Source of the DNA: Synechococcus sp. 1G10 | GTDB lineage: Bacteria; Cyanobacteriota; Cyanobacteriia; PCC-6307; Cyanobiaceae | Direction of reading: 5' to 3' | DNA: 64,000 bases | Assembly: GCF_002252625.1 (NCBI RefSeq) | Contig: NZ_NQKW01000003.1 | Location: 62,001-126,000, forward strand | Shown: positions 26,479 to 34,010 of the stretch, one piece after another | How the letters are laid out: each line of letters begins with the position of its first letter | How positions within the stretch are numbered: position 1 is the first letter of the stretch | Translations under genes and position numbers: made by a program | The notes under the pieces: model-generated | The model's input: only the letters and a program-made list of their open reading frames with translations | What the model was told of the DNA's origin: nothing | Database searches by the model: none

Positions 26479-27174
26479 ATGGCCCTCGAGGTCCGCCATC
26501 TCAGCGTGCGCCGCGGCGAAGGGCTGGCCCTGGAGGACATCAGTTTTCGTTTGGAGCCCGGCACTCTCACGGCTCTGGTGGGACCCAACGGCGCTGGCAA
26601 GAGCACCCTGCTGCAGGCGATCGAGGGCCAGATCCCCCTGCTCTCCGGTGAACTGCTGCTTGACGGCGAACCGCTCACCCCCCGCCTGGCTCGGCGCCAG
26701 CTGGCCCTGATGCCCCAGCGTGGTGAGATTGCCTGGCAGTTCCCGATCAGCGTGCGTGAACTGGTGGGTCTTGGCCGGCTGGTGGCCGCCCGGCCCGGCT
26801 GCTGTGCCGTGGAGGCCGCCCTGCAGCGGGTGGGGATCGATGGCCTGGCCTCACGCCGCCTCGATCAGCTCTCCGGCGGCCAGCAGCAACGCGCCCTGCT
26901 GGCCCGCCTGCTCGTGCAGCCCGCCTCGGTGTTGCTGCTGGACGAACCCTGCGCTGCAATAGATCCCCCCTCACGCACCCAGCTGCTGCAGGTGATGGGC
27001 CAATTGAGGGATGCCGGCTTCATCCTGCTGGTGAGCAGTCACGACTGGGGCCATGATCTCGACGCCTATGACCGCGTGCTGGTGATCGACCGCCGGCTTC
27101 TGGCCGATGGCCCCCCGGCCTCGGTGCGCCATTCCCTTGGTGATTTGCGCCTGGGCAACCATCGCTGCGGCTGA
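26479..27174 (+). CDS. znuC: Zinc ABC transporter ATP-binding protein
   Basis: A 231-aa ABC ATPase: Walker A GPNGAGKST, a Q-loop around LMPQRGE, signature LSGGQQQR, Walker B VLLLDEP and switch His in SSHDWGHD. The ATG at 26479 begins the MALEVRHLSVRRGE segment; the frame extends upstream to 26386 but without ABC sequence, and no clear ribosome site is visible. It energises ZnuB. It is separated from znuB by the zur gene on the opposite strand. Confidence 0.93.
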   Translation: MALEVRHLSVRRGEGLALEDISFRLEPGTLTALVGPNGAGKSTLLQAIEGQIPLLSGELLLDGEPLTPRLARRQLALMPQRGEIAWQFPISVRELVGLGRLVAARPGCCAVEAALQRVGIDGLASRRLDQLSGGQQQRALLARLLVQPASVLLLDEPCAAIDPPSRTQLLQVMGQLRDAGFILLVSSHDWGHDLDAYDRVLVIDRRLLADGPPASVRHSLGDLRLGNHRCG

Positions 27175-27186
27175 ATGGTCGCTTCT

Positions 27187-27600
27187 TCAGGTGTCCTCAG
27201 GGGCGGATTGGCGACAACGGGAGCAGCGACCGAAATACTCCAGGGTGTGGAACAGCAGCTCAAAGCCATGGGCTGCCTCTGGTTGCGGCTGGACGCCATG
27301 CATCGGACAGTGATCAAGCGGCAGCGTCAGGCCGCAGGAGACGCAGGTGAGGTGGTGGGTGTCCCGCTCCCTGGGGGCATAGAGGGCCTCACCGCTGGGG
27401 AGGTGGCGGCAGCGGGCCAGGCCCAGGCGCTGGAGCTGGCGCAGGTGCCGATAGACCGTGGCGAGCCCGATCGGCTGGCCGTTGAGGCGCAGGCGCTGAT
27501 GCAGGTCCTGGCCGGAGAGCTCTTCGGAGCTCTCTCGCAACATCGCCAGCACACTCACCTGCTTGGCGTTCAGCTGCTGAGCGGCTGCCTCGGAATCCAT
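27187..27600 (-). CDS. zur: Fur-family regulator, probably Zur
   Basis: A 137-aa protein with a winged helix (LSGQDLHQRLRLNGQPIGLATVYRHLRQL at about 28-56) and a dimerisation domain with HHLTCVSCG and GRCSRCR, two Cys pairs for structural zinc, and a His/Asp-containing HCPMHG segment. The family includes Fur, Zur and PerR; the flanking znuC and znuB decide for Zur. It is embedded in the operon region on the opposite strand, converging on znuC and divergent from znuB, so it may share control elements with znuB. Confidence 0.9.
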   Translation of the reverse strand: MDSEAAAQQLNAKQVSVLAMLRESSEELSGQDLHQRLRLNGQPIGLATVYRHLRQLQRLGLARCRHLPSGEALYAPRERDTHHLTCVSCGLTLPLDHCPMHGVQPQPEAAHGFELLFHTLEYFGRCSRCRQSAPEDT

Positions 27601-27671
27601 CGGTGTCTGCTCGGGCCCCTGGTCGGGATCCTATGCAGACCGCTCCATTCCCTTTGCCCCGCAGCCGCCCG

Positions 27672-28466
27672 ATGAGCCCGACCTGGTGGATGCTTCCCCT
27701 GGCCCTGGCCCTGCTCAGTGGCCTGCTCTGCCCCCTGGCTGGCACCCTGCTGCTGGTGCAGGGGCGCCTGTTCCAGGCCAATCTGATCTCCCATGCGGTG
27801 CTGCCCGGCCTGGCGGTGGCCATGGCGCTGGGCATCGACCCTGGGCTGGGTGGTGTGGTGAGCGGGGTGGCCGGCGCCCTGCTGGCAGAGCGGTTCAGCC
27901 GGCCCGGCAGCTCCGGAGGTCGTGGCGATGAGGCGGTGCTGAACACGGTGCTGGCCGGATTCCTGGGACTCGGGGTCCTGCTGATCCCCTTGCTACGTAT
28001 CCGGGTGAACCTTGAAGCCGTGCTCTTCGGAGATCTGCTCGCGGCCGGACTGCCGGATCTGCTGCGCACCGGCCTGTCGCTGCTGGCGGTTCTGGCATTG
28101 CTCAGCTTTCGCTACCGCCAGCTGGTGTTTCTCGGTGTGGATCCCCTGGGGGCGGCCAGTGCCGGGCTGGCGGTGGGTCGCCTGCGCCTGCTGCTGACCC
28201 TTGTGACCGCTCTGACTGTGGTCAGTGCCATGACGGCCGTGGGGGTGGTGCTGGTGATCGCCCTGATGGGGGCGCCGGCACTGCTGGCCCTGCAGGGGGC
28301 GGTCAGCCTGCGCCAGGCCCTGATGCGGGCGGCGTTGATCGGCGCTCTGCTGGCTGGCTGCGGCTTTCTGCTCTCGATCCAGCCAGCGATCAACCTGCCG
28401 CCTGGGCCCCTGATCGGGGTGCTGAGCCTGCTGCTGCTTCCCCTGGTGCTGAAACTGCGGCGCTGA
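27672..28466 (+). CDS. znuB: Zinc ABC transporter permease
   Basis: A 264-aa integral membrane protein of the ABC-3 family with eight or so hydrophobic segments; FQANLISHAVLPGLAVAMALG and VGVVLVIALMGAPALLAL are typical. The start at 27672 (MSPTWWML) fits; ATG 27633 adds 13 codons. It imports Zn2+ across the inner membrane with ZnuA and ZnuC. Its end is 16 bp from the convergent 460-aa protein gene. Confidence 0.92.
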   Translation: MSPTWWMLPLALALLSGLLCPLAGTLLLVQGRLFQANLISHAVLPGLAVAMALGIDPGLGGVVSGVAGALLAERFSRPGSSGGRGDEAVLNTVLAGFLGLGVLLIPLLRIRVNLEAVLFGDLLAAGLPDLLRTGLSLLAVLALLSFRYRQLVFLGVDPLGAASAGLAVGRLRLLLTLVTALTVVSAMTAVGVVLVIALMGAPALLALQGAVSLRQALMRAALIGALLAGCGFLLSIQPAINLPPGPLIGVLSLLLLPLVLKLRR

Positions 28467-28482
28467 GCAACTGCATGGCCAC

Positions 28483-29865
28483 TCAGCCTGGCGGCAACCA
28501 GCTCACCTGCCGCACCGGACCCTTGAGCATGGTCAGCTCAAGGCTGGTGGCATCGATCAGGGCAGCCTGGGGTTCAGCTCTGGAGCTGCCCAGCGCAGGT
28601 GCTGGGAGTTGCAGTGGGCGCAGGGCCAGCAACAGGCGATCGGTGGTGGGGTCGTAGCTCAGCCCCGTGCCTGGCTCCAGTTCCCAGCCCACCAGCCGCT
28701 GCCGCCGTTGGCCCCCATCGCGGTTGAGGGCCAGCACGGTCAGCACGGGCCGCTCGATTCCATCCAGCAGCAGGGCCCAGACCCGATCGCCACCCCTTGA
28801 GCAGGCGCTGGCCAGCAGTGCCTCCTGGCCCAGCCAGAGGGTTTTCGGGGCCTGGGCCGGCTCCACCAGCTCCAGGGAGCGGCGGAAGTCGGGCCAGTGG
28901 CGGGTGAGCAGGGCCCGGCCCGCCATGGGGCAGAAGCTGCTGAGGTCGCGGCTGCCAGGCAGGAGCTGGCGGCGGGCCGGTCGCGGCGGCAGGGTTCTCA
29001 GGGCCAGACCATCGGCCTCGGGCACGATCATGGCTCCTCCCTGGGGCACCAGGGCGATCGGTCCACGGAGGTCGAGCTCCAGAGTCCGGCGGCTGCCGCC
29101 GCGCTCCCACAGCACCACCTCCTCCTGGGGGGGCTCAGGCCCCAGGGCCTGGGCTGCGGCCTGCACCAGCAGATCGCCACTCGCATTGCTGCTCAGGCTG
29201 GCGAACACATAGGTGTCGGTACTGAATGGCTGCAACCGACCCGCACGGGCAGAGCCCAGATCGCTGGAGCGCCTGGCCAGGTGGTTTCGCTTCAGCTCGA
29301 GTTTCCAGACCTGGTGTTCCCCCTGCTGGTTCCGGCTGACCAGGCCAAGACCCGAACCATCTCCAAGGGCCACGGACTGAGTGATTGCCGGCCACACAGG
29401 CGTCAGCGGTGTCCAGGCCCCAGTGGCTGTGAGCAGACGCACCTGCTCGCCCCCATCCACCGGAACCACGGCCAGAAGGTCGGGGCGGGGATCCCAGAAC
29501 CAACGCTGGGTAGGAAGGGACAGGCCTCGCTTGTCACGCCCGGCCAGCCGAAGCTCCAGAGGTTGTTCGATGCGAGCCCCGACGGCCGGCAACAGGAGCA
29601 GGGGGTTGCCCTCCCCCTGGATCGTGAAGGGCAGCGGCGGCTGCAGCTTGCTGTTTGTGTTGACGCTTGCAGCCTGCATCGGCCGGCTGAAGCGCAGGCT
29701 CAACGCCGCCGGCCCGGAGCTGGCGCTGGCCTGGCGCAGTTCCAGAAGGCGCGGCGGACGGTGCCAGAGAAGCTGCTGCTGCAACACCGCCACGGCGGCG
29801 GCGGCGATCAACAGCAACCTCAGGCGCTTCTGCCGACGCCACCAGCGCAAGGGGGTCGCACTCAT
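28483..29865 (-). CDS. Membrane-anchored beta-rich protein, third gene of the permease operon
   Basis: A 460-aa protein with a basic N-terminus and a single hydrophobic segment (about 14-33), then a segment resembling a bacterial Ig-like domain (AALSLRFSRPMQAASVN). The rest is composed of short beta-strand-like units such as GLGLVSRNQQGEHQVWKL, consistent with a beta-propeller. No catalytic motif is seen. It overlaps the TIGR03943 gene by 4 bp, so it is co-translated with it. I do not recognise a named family; an extracytoplasmic accessory of the permease is the natural guess. Confidence 0.75.
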   Translation of the reverse strand: MSATPLRWWRRQKRLRLLLIAAAAVAVLQQQLLWHRPPRLLELRQASASSGPAALSLRFSRPMQAASVNTNSKLQPPLPFTIQGEGNPLLLLPAVGARIEQPLELRLAGRDKRGLSLPTQRWFWDPRPDLLAVVPVDGGEQVRLLTATGAWTPLTPVWPAITQSVALGDGSGLGLVSRNQQGEHQVWKLELKRNHLARRSSDLGSARAGRLQPFSTDTYVFASLSSNASGDLLVQAAAQALGPEPPQEEVVLWERGGSRRTLELDLRGPIALVPQGGAMIVPEADGLALRTLPPRPARRQLLPGSRDLSSFCPMAGRALLTRHWPDFRRSLELVEPAQAPKTLWLGQEALLASACSRGGDRVWALLLDGIERPVLTVLALNRDGGQRRQRLVGWELEPGTGLSYDPTTDRLLLALRPLQLPAPALGSSRAEPQAALIDATSLELTMLKGPVRQVSWLPPG

Positions 29866-30596
29866 GGCTCAAGCGGCTGGCGGGGCCGGGGGATCGGCAC
29901 CACACGGCTGGCTTTGACCGCACTGCGCTGGCGGCCGCCGATGGTTTCGGTCACCATCACCCCCTCCAGCCGCAGCCACTGGTCAGTACGGGGCCGGGGC
30001 TGATCGGGGGGCCAGCGCACCGGCAGCCCCACGGGGACGGCATCCACCAGGCAGCAGCGCACCAGCAGGCGCGCCAGGTGCGGCTCCTCACCTTCGATGG
30101 GAAGGACGAAACCGCTGATGCGTACGGGATCACCTGCGTAGAGACGCGGATCCGGTTCGCTGCGCAGCAACCGGACCCAGTCGGTGAGGCTGCGCTGGGC
30201 CGGCGGGAGCACGAAGCTCAGGCCCGGTTCCTCCAGCAGGTTGGCCTGGCGATTGGCGGCCAGATAGGCAAAGGAGGGTCGGGGGGGCAGGGCCAACACG
30301 GCCAGGGCCGCGCCGATGCTCAGTAGGGAGGTCCAGCGCCCGCTCGTGCGGCTGCCATCCCGCCAGCGGCCGCTCAGCTCCACGGCGGCCAACACCAGCA
30401 GCAGGAGTCCACTGGCCCAGACGAGCGGATGGAACACGGCCCGAAGCAGCAGATCGAGCCTTTCGCTCAGGTAGCTCTGCAGCAGCGCAATGCCCCAGAG
30501 GCCCAGGGCAAGGGCCTTCAGGGGGCCCGGGGCCAGGCGCCGGAGCGTCTGGGAGCGCTGGGGCCTGGAGCTCAAAGCAGGATCAGGTTGACCCAT
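29862..30596 (-). CDS. TIGR03943 (DUF1980) family putative permease subunit
   Basis: A 244-aa protein with two or three N-terminal hydrophobic segments (about 30-85) and a C-terminal soluble domain containing RLLVRCCLVDAVPVGLPV and DQWLRLEGVM, characteristic of TIGR03943. This family is paired with DUF318/COG0701 permeases. The ATG at 30596 lies inside the end of the permease gene, overlapping it by 25 bp; the frame extends upstream into the permease gene but without relevant sequence. The substrate is unknown. Confidence 0.85.
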   Translation of the reverse strand: MGQPDPALSSRPQRSQTLRRLAPGPLKALALGLWGIALLQSYLSERLDLLLRAVFHPLVWASGLLLLVLAAVELSGRWRDGSRTSGRWTSLLSIGAALAVLALPPRPSFAYLAANRQANLLEEPGLSFVLPPAQRSLTDWVRLLRSEPDPRLYAGDPVRISGFVLPIEGEEPHLARLLVRCCLVDAVPVGLPVRWPPDQPRPRTDQWLRLEGVMVTETIGGRQRSAVKASRVVPIPRPRQPLEP

Positions 30597-31543
30597 TGAC
30601 CGATCAACAACACCACCAGGGACGCCGCCCCCGCCGTGAGCAGGATGGCGCGGGGCCGCAACAGGATGCTGAACAGCCCTACCAGCTTGAGATCCATCAC
30701 CGGCCCCAGCAGCAGGAAAGCCAGCACGGCCCCTGGGGTGACCTGGGCGGCAAAACCCAGGGCCAGAAAGGCATCCACGCTGGAGCACACCGACACCACC
30801 AGGCTGAGCAGCATCAGGCTCAGAATCGAGAGGGTGGGAGCACCGCCCACCGCGATCAGCCACTGGCGGGGCACCAGGGTCTGAACCAGGGCGGCGATGG
30901 CACAACCCATCACCAACAGCAGGGCCAGCTCCAGAAACTCGGTGCCGCCGTGGGAGAGCACCTGGCCGAGGGGGGGGCGGCGGCCCGACCTCACCACGGC
31001 TGATGCGGCGGCGCTGACCGGCGCACCGATCAGGCCACTGCGCCGCTCCAGCAGGGTCAGCTCCCCCAGGGGCTGACTCAGACGCCGCTCCTCCAGCAGG
31101 GCCGGCTGCAACAGCTGGCTGTCGGGCAGGAGCCGCAGCAGCGTTGCCAGAGCCACGGCGATCAGCACAGCCCCCAGGGGCCGTGCCGCCAGCAGCCAGG
31201 GCTGATCAGGAAAGGCGGCCCAGGTGCTGGCCAAGACGATCGGATTGAGCACCGGAGCCGCGAACAGAAACCCCAGGGCGGTGGCGATCGGCGCACCTTT
31301 CACCAGCAGATGACGGGCCATGGGCACGTTGCCGCACTCGCAGGCGGGCAGAGCAAACCCCAGGGCCGCCCCGCTCAGGGGGCCCAGCAGCGGGTGGGCA
31401 GGCAGGTCACGCACCCACTGCCCTCCCGGGCTGATCCAGCGGGCCAGGCTGGAGAGAGCCACTCCGATCAGTAAAAAGGGCATCGCTTCCACCAGCAACG
31501 CCTGGAACAGAGCCCAGGTGGTGGCCAACCGCTCCATACCCAT
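30572..31543 (-). CDS. DUF318/COG0701 permease
   Basis: A 323-aa protein with about eight membrane helices and the family's LPACECGNVPMARHL motif near residue 70, plus SVCSSVDAFLALGFA. It is first in a permease-TIGR03943-beta protein operon. The reading frame runs on to a TTG at 31618, but residues upstream of MGMERL copy part of the QueD-like protein encoded at 38984 (VNADDLLLEQWRSL, LDLRVM), so the native start is most likely ATG 31543 or 31537. The transported substrate is unknown; the zinc locus is a hint only. Confidence 0.85.
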   Translation of the reverse strand: MGMERLATTWALFQALLVEAMPFLLIGVALSSLARWISPGGQWVRDLPAHPLLGPLSGAALGFALPACECGNVPMARHLLVKGAPIATALGFLFAAPVLNPIVLASTWAAFPDQPWLLAARPLGAVLIAVALATLLRLLPDSQLLQPALLEERRLSQPLGELTLLERRSGLIGAPVSAAASAVVRSGRRPPLGQVLSHGGTEFLELALLLVMGCAIAALVQTLVPRQWLIAVGGAPTLSILSLMLLSLVVSVCSSVDAFLALGFAAQVTPGAVLAFLLLGPVMDLKLVGLFSILLRPRAILLTAGAASLVVLLIGQWVNLILL

Positions 31544-31672
31544 CACGCGCAGATCAAGGATTCTGTGATCAAGGAGCGAGCGCCACTGCTCCAGCAGCAG
31601 GTCATCAGCATTCACCAAGAAAGTTCGAACTGCCCACCCTGGAACGAGCAGGTGAAACTAAGGCTGCGGCTT
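31544..31672 (-). pseudogene. Relic of a queD-like gene upstream of the permease
   Basis: Plus-strand bases from 31579 (GCGCCACTGCTCCAGCAGC...) match the intact queD-like gene near 39197 with about 3 differences in 42 nt, and the deduced residues VNADDLLLEQW and LDLRVM match [11 protein letters not shown] and LDLRVM there. Further right, TCGAACTGCCC and GGAACGAGCAGGTGAAACT also match, after an internal deletion of roughly 70 bp. The fragment is in frame with the permease. Confidence 0.85.
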
Positions 31673-31737
31673 ACTCGCAACCTAAGAATCTAGGGCCCCA
31701 CTCGAGAATGCAGAGATAAATTGCATCATGGCCCTGC

Positions 31738-32454
31738 TCAGCGGGACGGTAGTGCCTTGAGGTCTTCTCCAGATCCCATCACAACAAGCAATTCACCTTC
31801 TTTCATGATATGAGAGGCTGGGGGGTTCACGGTCAGCTGATTCTCCGGGCCGACAGCCAGGACCGTGACGTTGTGATTCTTGCGCAGATTCAGTTCACGC
31901 AGAGACTGATCCACGAAGGATTTTGGCACACGAATCTCCTCGATGCAGTTGCGATCATCGAGTCGCAGACGTTCCAGCATGTTCGGGCGAACCAGTTCAA
32001 GTCCAAGTCGGTGCCCCTGCATCTTTGAGGGATAGACCACCCGATCGGCTCCAACTCGCTGGAGCATTTTCATGTGCAGATCACTGGTGGCACGGGAAAT
32101 CACCTGTTTCACTTTCGTCCCATCGCTGTGCTTTACGACCAGGGTGGCCGTGATGCTGGCCTCGATGGGTTCGCTGATCGCCACCACGACAGTGTCGACT
32201 TCCAGAGCCCCTGCTTCACGAAGAGCTTCCTCATCCGTGCAGTCCACAACTCTGGCCTCGATCGAGGGATCAATCAGACGCACGGCATCAATTGCACGCT
32301 GGCTGGCATCAATTGCCAGAACTGATGCACCGTTCTGAATCAGTTCGGCGCAGACTGCCGACCCGAAGCGGCCGACTCCGATCACCGCGAAGCTTCCGCA
32401 TGACGAAGGTTCCTCAAGAGCCCATTGCCACCAACCGTTGCTTGTTGCCATCAA
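31738..32454 (-). CDS. ktrA: Potassium uptake regulatory protein KtrA (TrkA family)
   Basis: A 238-aa RCK protein: an NAD-binding domain FAVIGVGRFGSAV (about 22-34) with acidic end of strand 2 VLAIDAS, and a C-terminal TrkA-C domain (about 155-235, ITxG-like segment). It forms a ring that gates KtrB. It follows ktrB by 8 bp on the same strand. The second codon is also ATG. Confidence 0.92.
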   Translation of the reverse strand: MMATSNGWWQWALEEPSSCGSFAVIGVGRFGSAVCAELIQNGASVLAIDASQRAIDAVRLIDPSIEARVVDCTDEEALREAGALEVDTVVVAISEPIEASITATLVVKHSDGTKVKQVISRATSDLHMKMLQRVGADRVVYPSKMQGHRLGLELVRPNMLERLRLDDRNCIEEIRVPKSFVDQSLRELNLRKNHNVTVLAVGPENQLTVNPPASHIMKEGELLVVMGSGEDLKALPSR

Positions 32455-32462
32455 TTCAGACC

Positions 32463-33866
32463 TCAGATGAAGACTTCTTCGCGGGGATAGCCGACCCTGG
32501 ACTGGGGTCTGCTGCCATAGAGGGCTGAGAGCAACAGCATGATGCCCAGCCGTCCAACAAACATCCCAACCATCAGCACCAACTGCCCCCAGCGATTGAG
32601 GTTAGCGGTGACGCCAACATCAAGCCCGACGGTGCCGAAGGCCGACATGCAGGTGAACAGCTTCTCAAGGAAGCTGTAGGCCTGGGCAGTGGGTTCTCCA
32701 CCCGCGGTTGGTCCAAGACCGAGCAGCAGGGTCATCAGGATCACGAACAGGCCTGATGCCAGGGCCACTCCCACGGCCTTGAGCACGATGTCCCCGGGAA
32801 TCTGGTGTCTGCGGATGATCACTTCCTTGCGTCCTTCGAGGGTGGAGCGGGTGGCACCCATCAGTACCGCGAAGGTGGTGGTTTTGATGCCGCCGCCGGT
32901 GCCGCCGGGGCTGGCACCGATGAACATCAGAACGATCATCAGCAGCAGGCCCGCATCGGAGAGCGTCTCGATCGAGAGCGGCACCGTGTTGAAGCCTGCC
33001 GTGCGGGTGGTGATCGACTGAAAAATGGTGACCTGCAGTTTTTCCCAGAGCGTGAGGGTATTGATGACCCCATCGGGCGCGAACTGTTCGGTGAACAGCA
33101 GCCCCAGGGCCCCCACCACGATCAGCAGCAGGGTGCTGCGCAGCACCAGCCGCGTATGCAGGCTCAGGCGGCGGATCCGTTGGAGCCGGAAACGTTTTTC
33201 CCAAAGGTCATTGGTAACGCGCCAGCCGATGCCCCCGGTGACGATCAGGCTACCGATCACCGCATTGACGACGGGATTGGCCTTGTAACCAACCAGGTTG
33301 TCGCTCCAGAGTCCAAAGCCAGCGTTGTTGTAGGCGCTGATGCAGTGAAACATCGCGGCCCAAAGCCTCTCGCCGTGGTTGCTGATGTCGGTGAATCCGA
33401 ACGCATACAGGATGACGGTCCCAGCAGCCATGACACAGCCGGCAGTGATCAGGATCCGATTGAAGGTCGGACCGATGCCCCCCACACCGAATTCATCAAG
33501 CGCCCGGCCCTTGTCGAGGCGCAGACGCAGACCGGATCGACCTTGAACGAAACCCTGAAGAAAGGTGGTGATCGCCATCAGGCCGAGTCCGCCGGTGATG
33601 ATCAGCCCGGCCAGGGTCACTTGCCCAAAGAAGGTGAGGTCCTTGCCAACGTCAATGATCGAGAGGCCCGTCACCGTGATCGCCGAGGTCACCGTGAACA
33701 GGGCTTGCCAAAGGCCGACATCATCGCTGGAGCAGAGGGGCGAAGCCAGCAGCACGGTTCCAACAGCAATCACCAGCGCACCGGTGATCAAAGTGAACTG
33801 GGGCACCGTGAGTCGGTGGCGCCACAGCAGCAGACGGGTCAACAGTTGATCAGGAGATCTGGACAT
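32463..33866 (-). CDS. ktrB: Potassium transporter KtrB (Trk/Ktr/HKT)
   Basis: A 467-aa membrane protein with four P-loop repeats carrying the selectivity glycine: TSAITVTGLSII, HCISAYNNAGFGLW, SITTRTAGFNTV and MSAFGTVGLDVG. These are the hallmarks of Na+-dependent K+ uptake KtrB proteins. The start is ATG 33866 (MSRSPD); the ATG at 33905 adds 13 codons. ktrA follows 8 bp later. It is divergent from the P-type ATPase. Confidence 0.93.
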   Translation of the reverse strand: MSRSPDQLLTRLLLWRHRLTVPQFTLITGALVIAVGTVLLASPLCSSDDVGLWQALFTVTSAITVTGLSIIDVGKDLTFFGQVTLAGLIITGGLGLMAITTFLQGFVQGRSGLRLRLDKGRALDEFGVGGIGPTFNRILITAGCVMAAGTVILYAFGFTDISNHGERLWAAMFHCISAYNNAGFGLWSDNLVGYKANPVVNAVIGSLIVTGGIGWRVTNDLWEKRFRLQRIRRLSLHTRLVLRSTLLLIVVGALGLLFTEQFAPDGVINTLTLWEKLQVTIFQSITTRTAGFNTVPLSIETLSDAGLLLMIVLMFIGASPGGTGGGIKTTTFAVLMGATRSTLEGRKEVIIRRHQIPGDIVLKAVGVALASGLFVILMTLLLGLGPTAGGEPTAQAYSFLEKLFTCMSAFGTVGLDVGVTANLNRWGQLVLMVGMFVGRLGIMLLLSALYGSRPQSRVGYPREEVFI

Positions 33867-34010
33867 CAGCGCTCCACGGCCGTTGTCTGCCAACCGATTG
33901 CCCAATTCGAACAGTGAGTGGGGAGATTAGTGGAGAAGGTGGTTTCGGCAAATGCGCCGCCGGAATCTGACGGCTGAGCGTAGCCTTTCAATTTCAGAAG
34001 CTTTTCCGTT

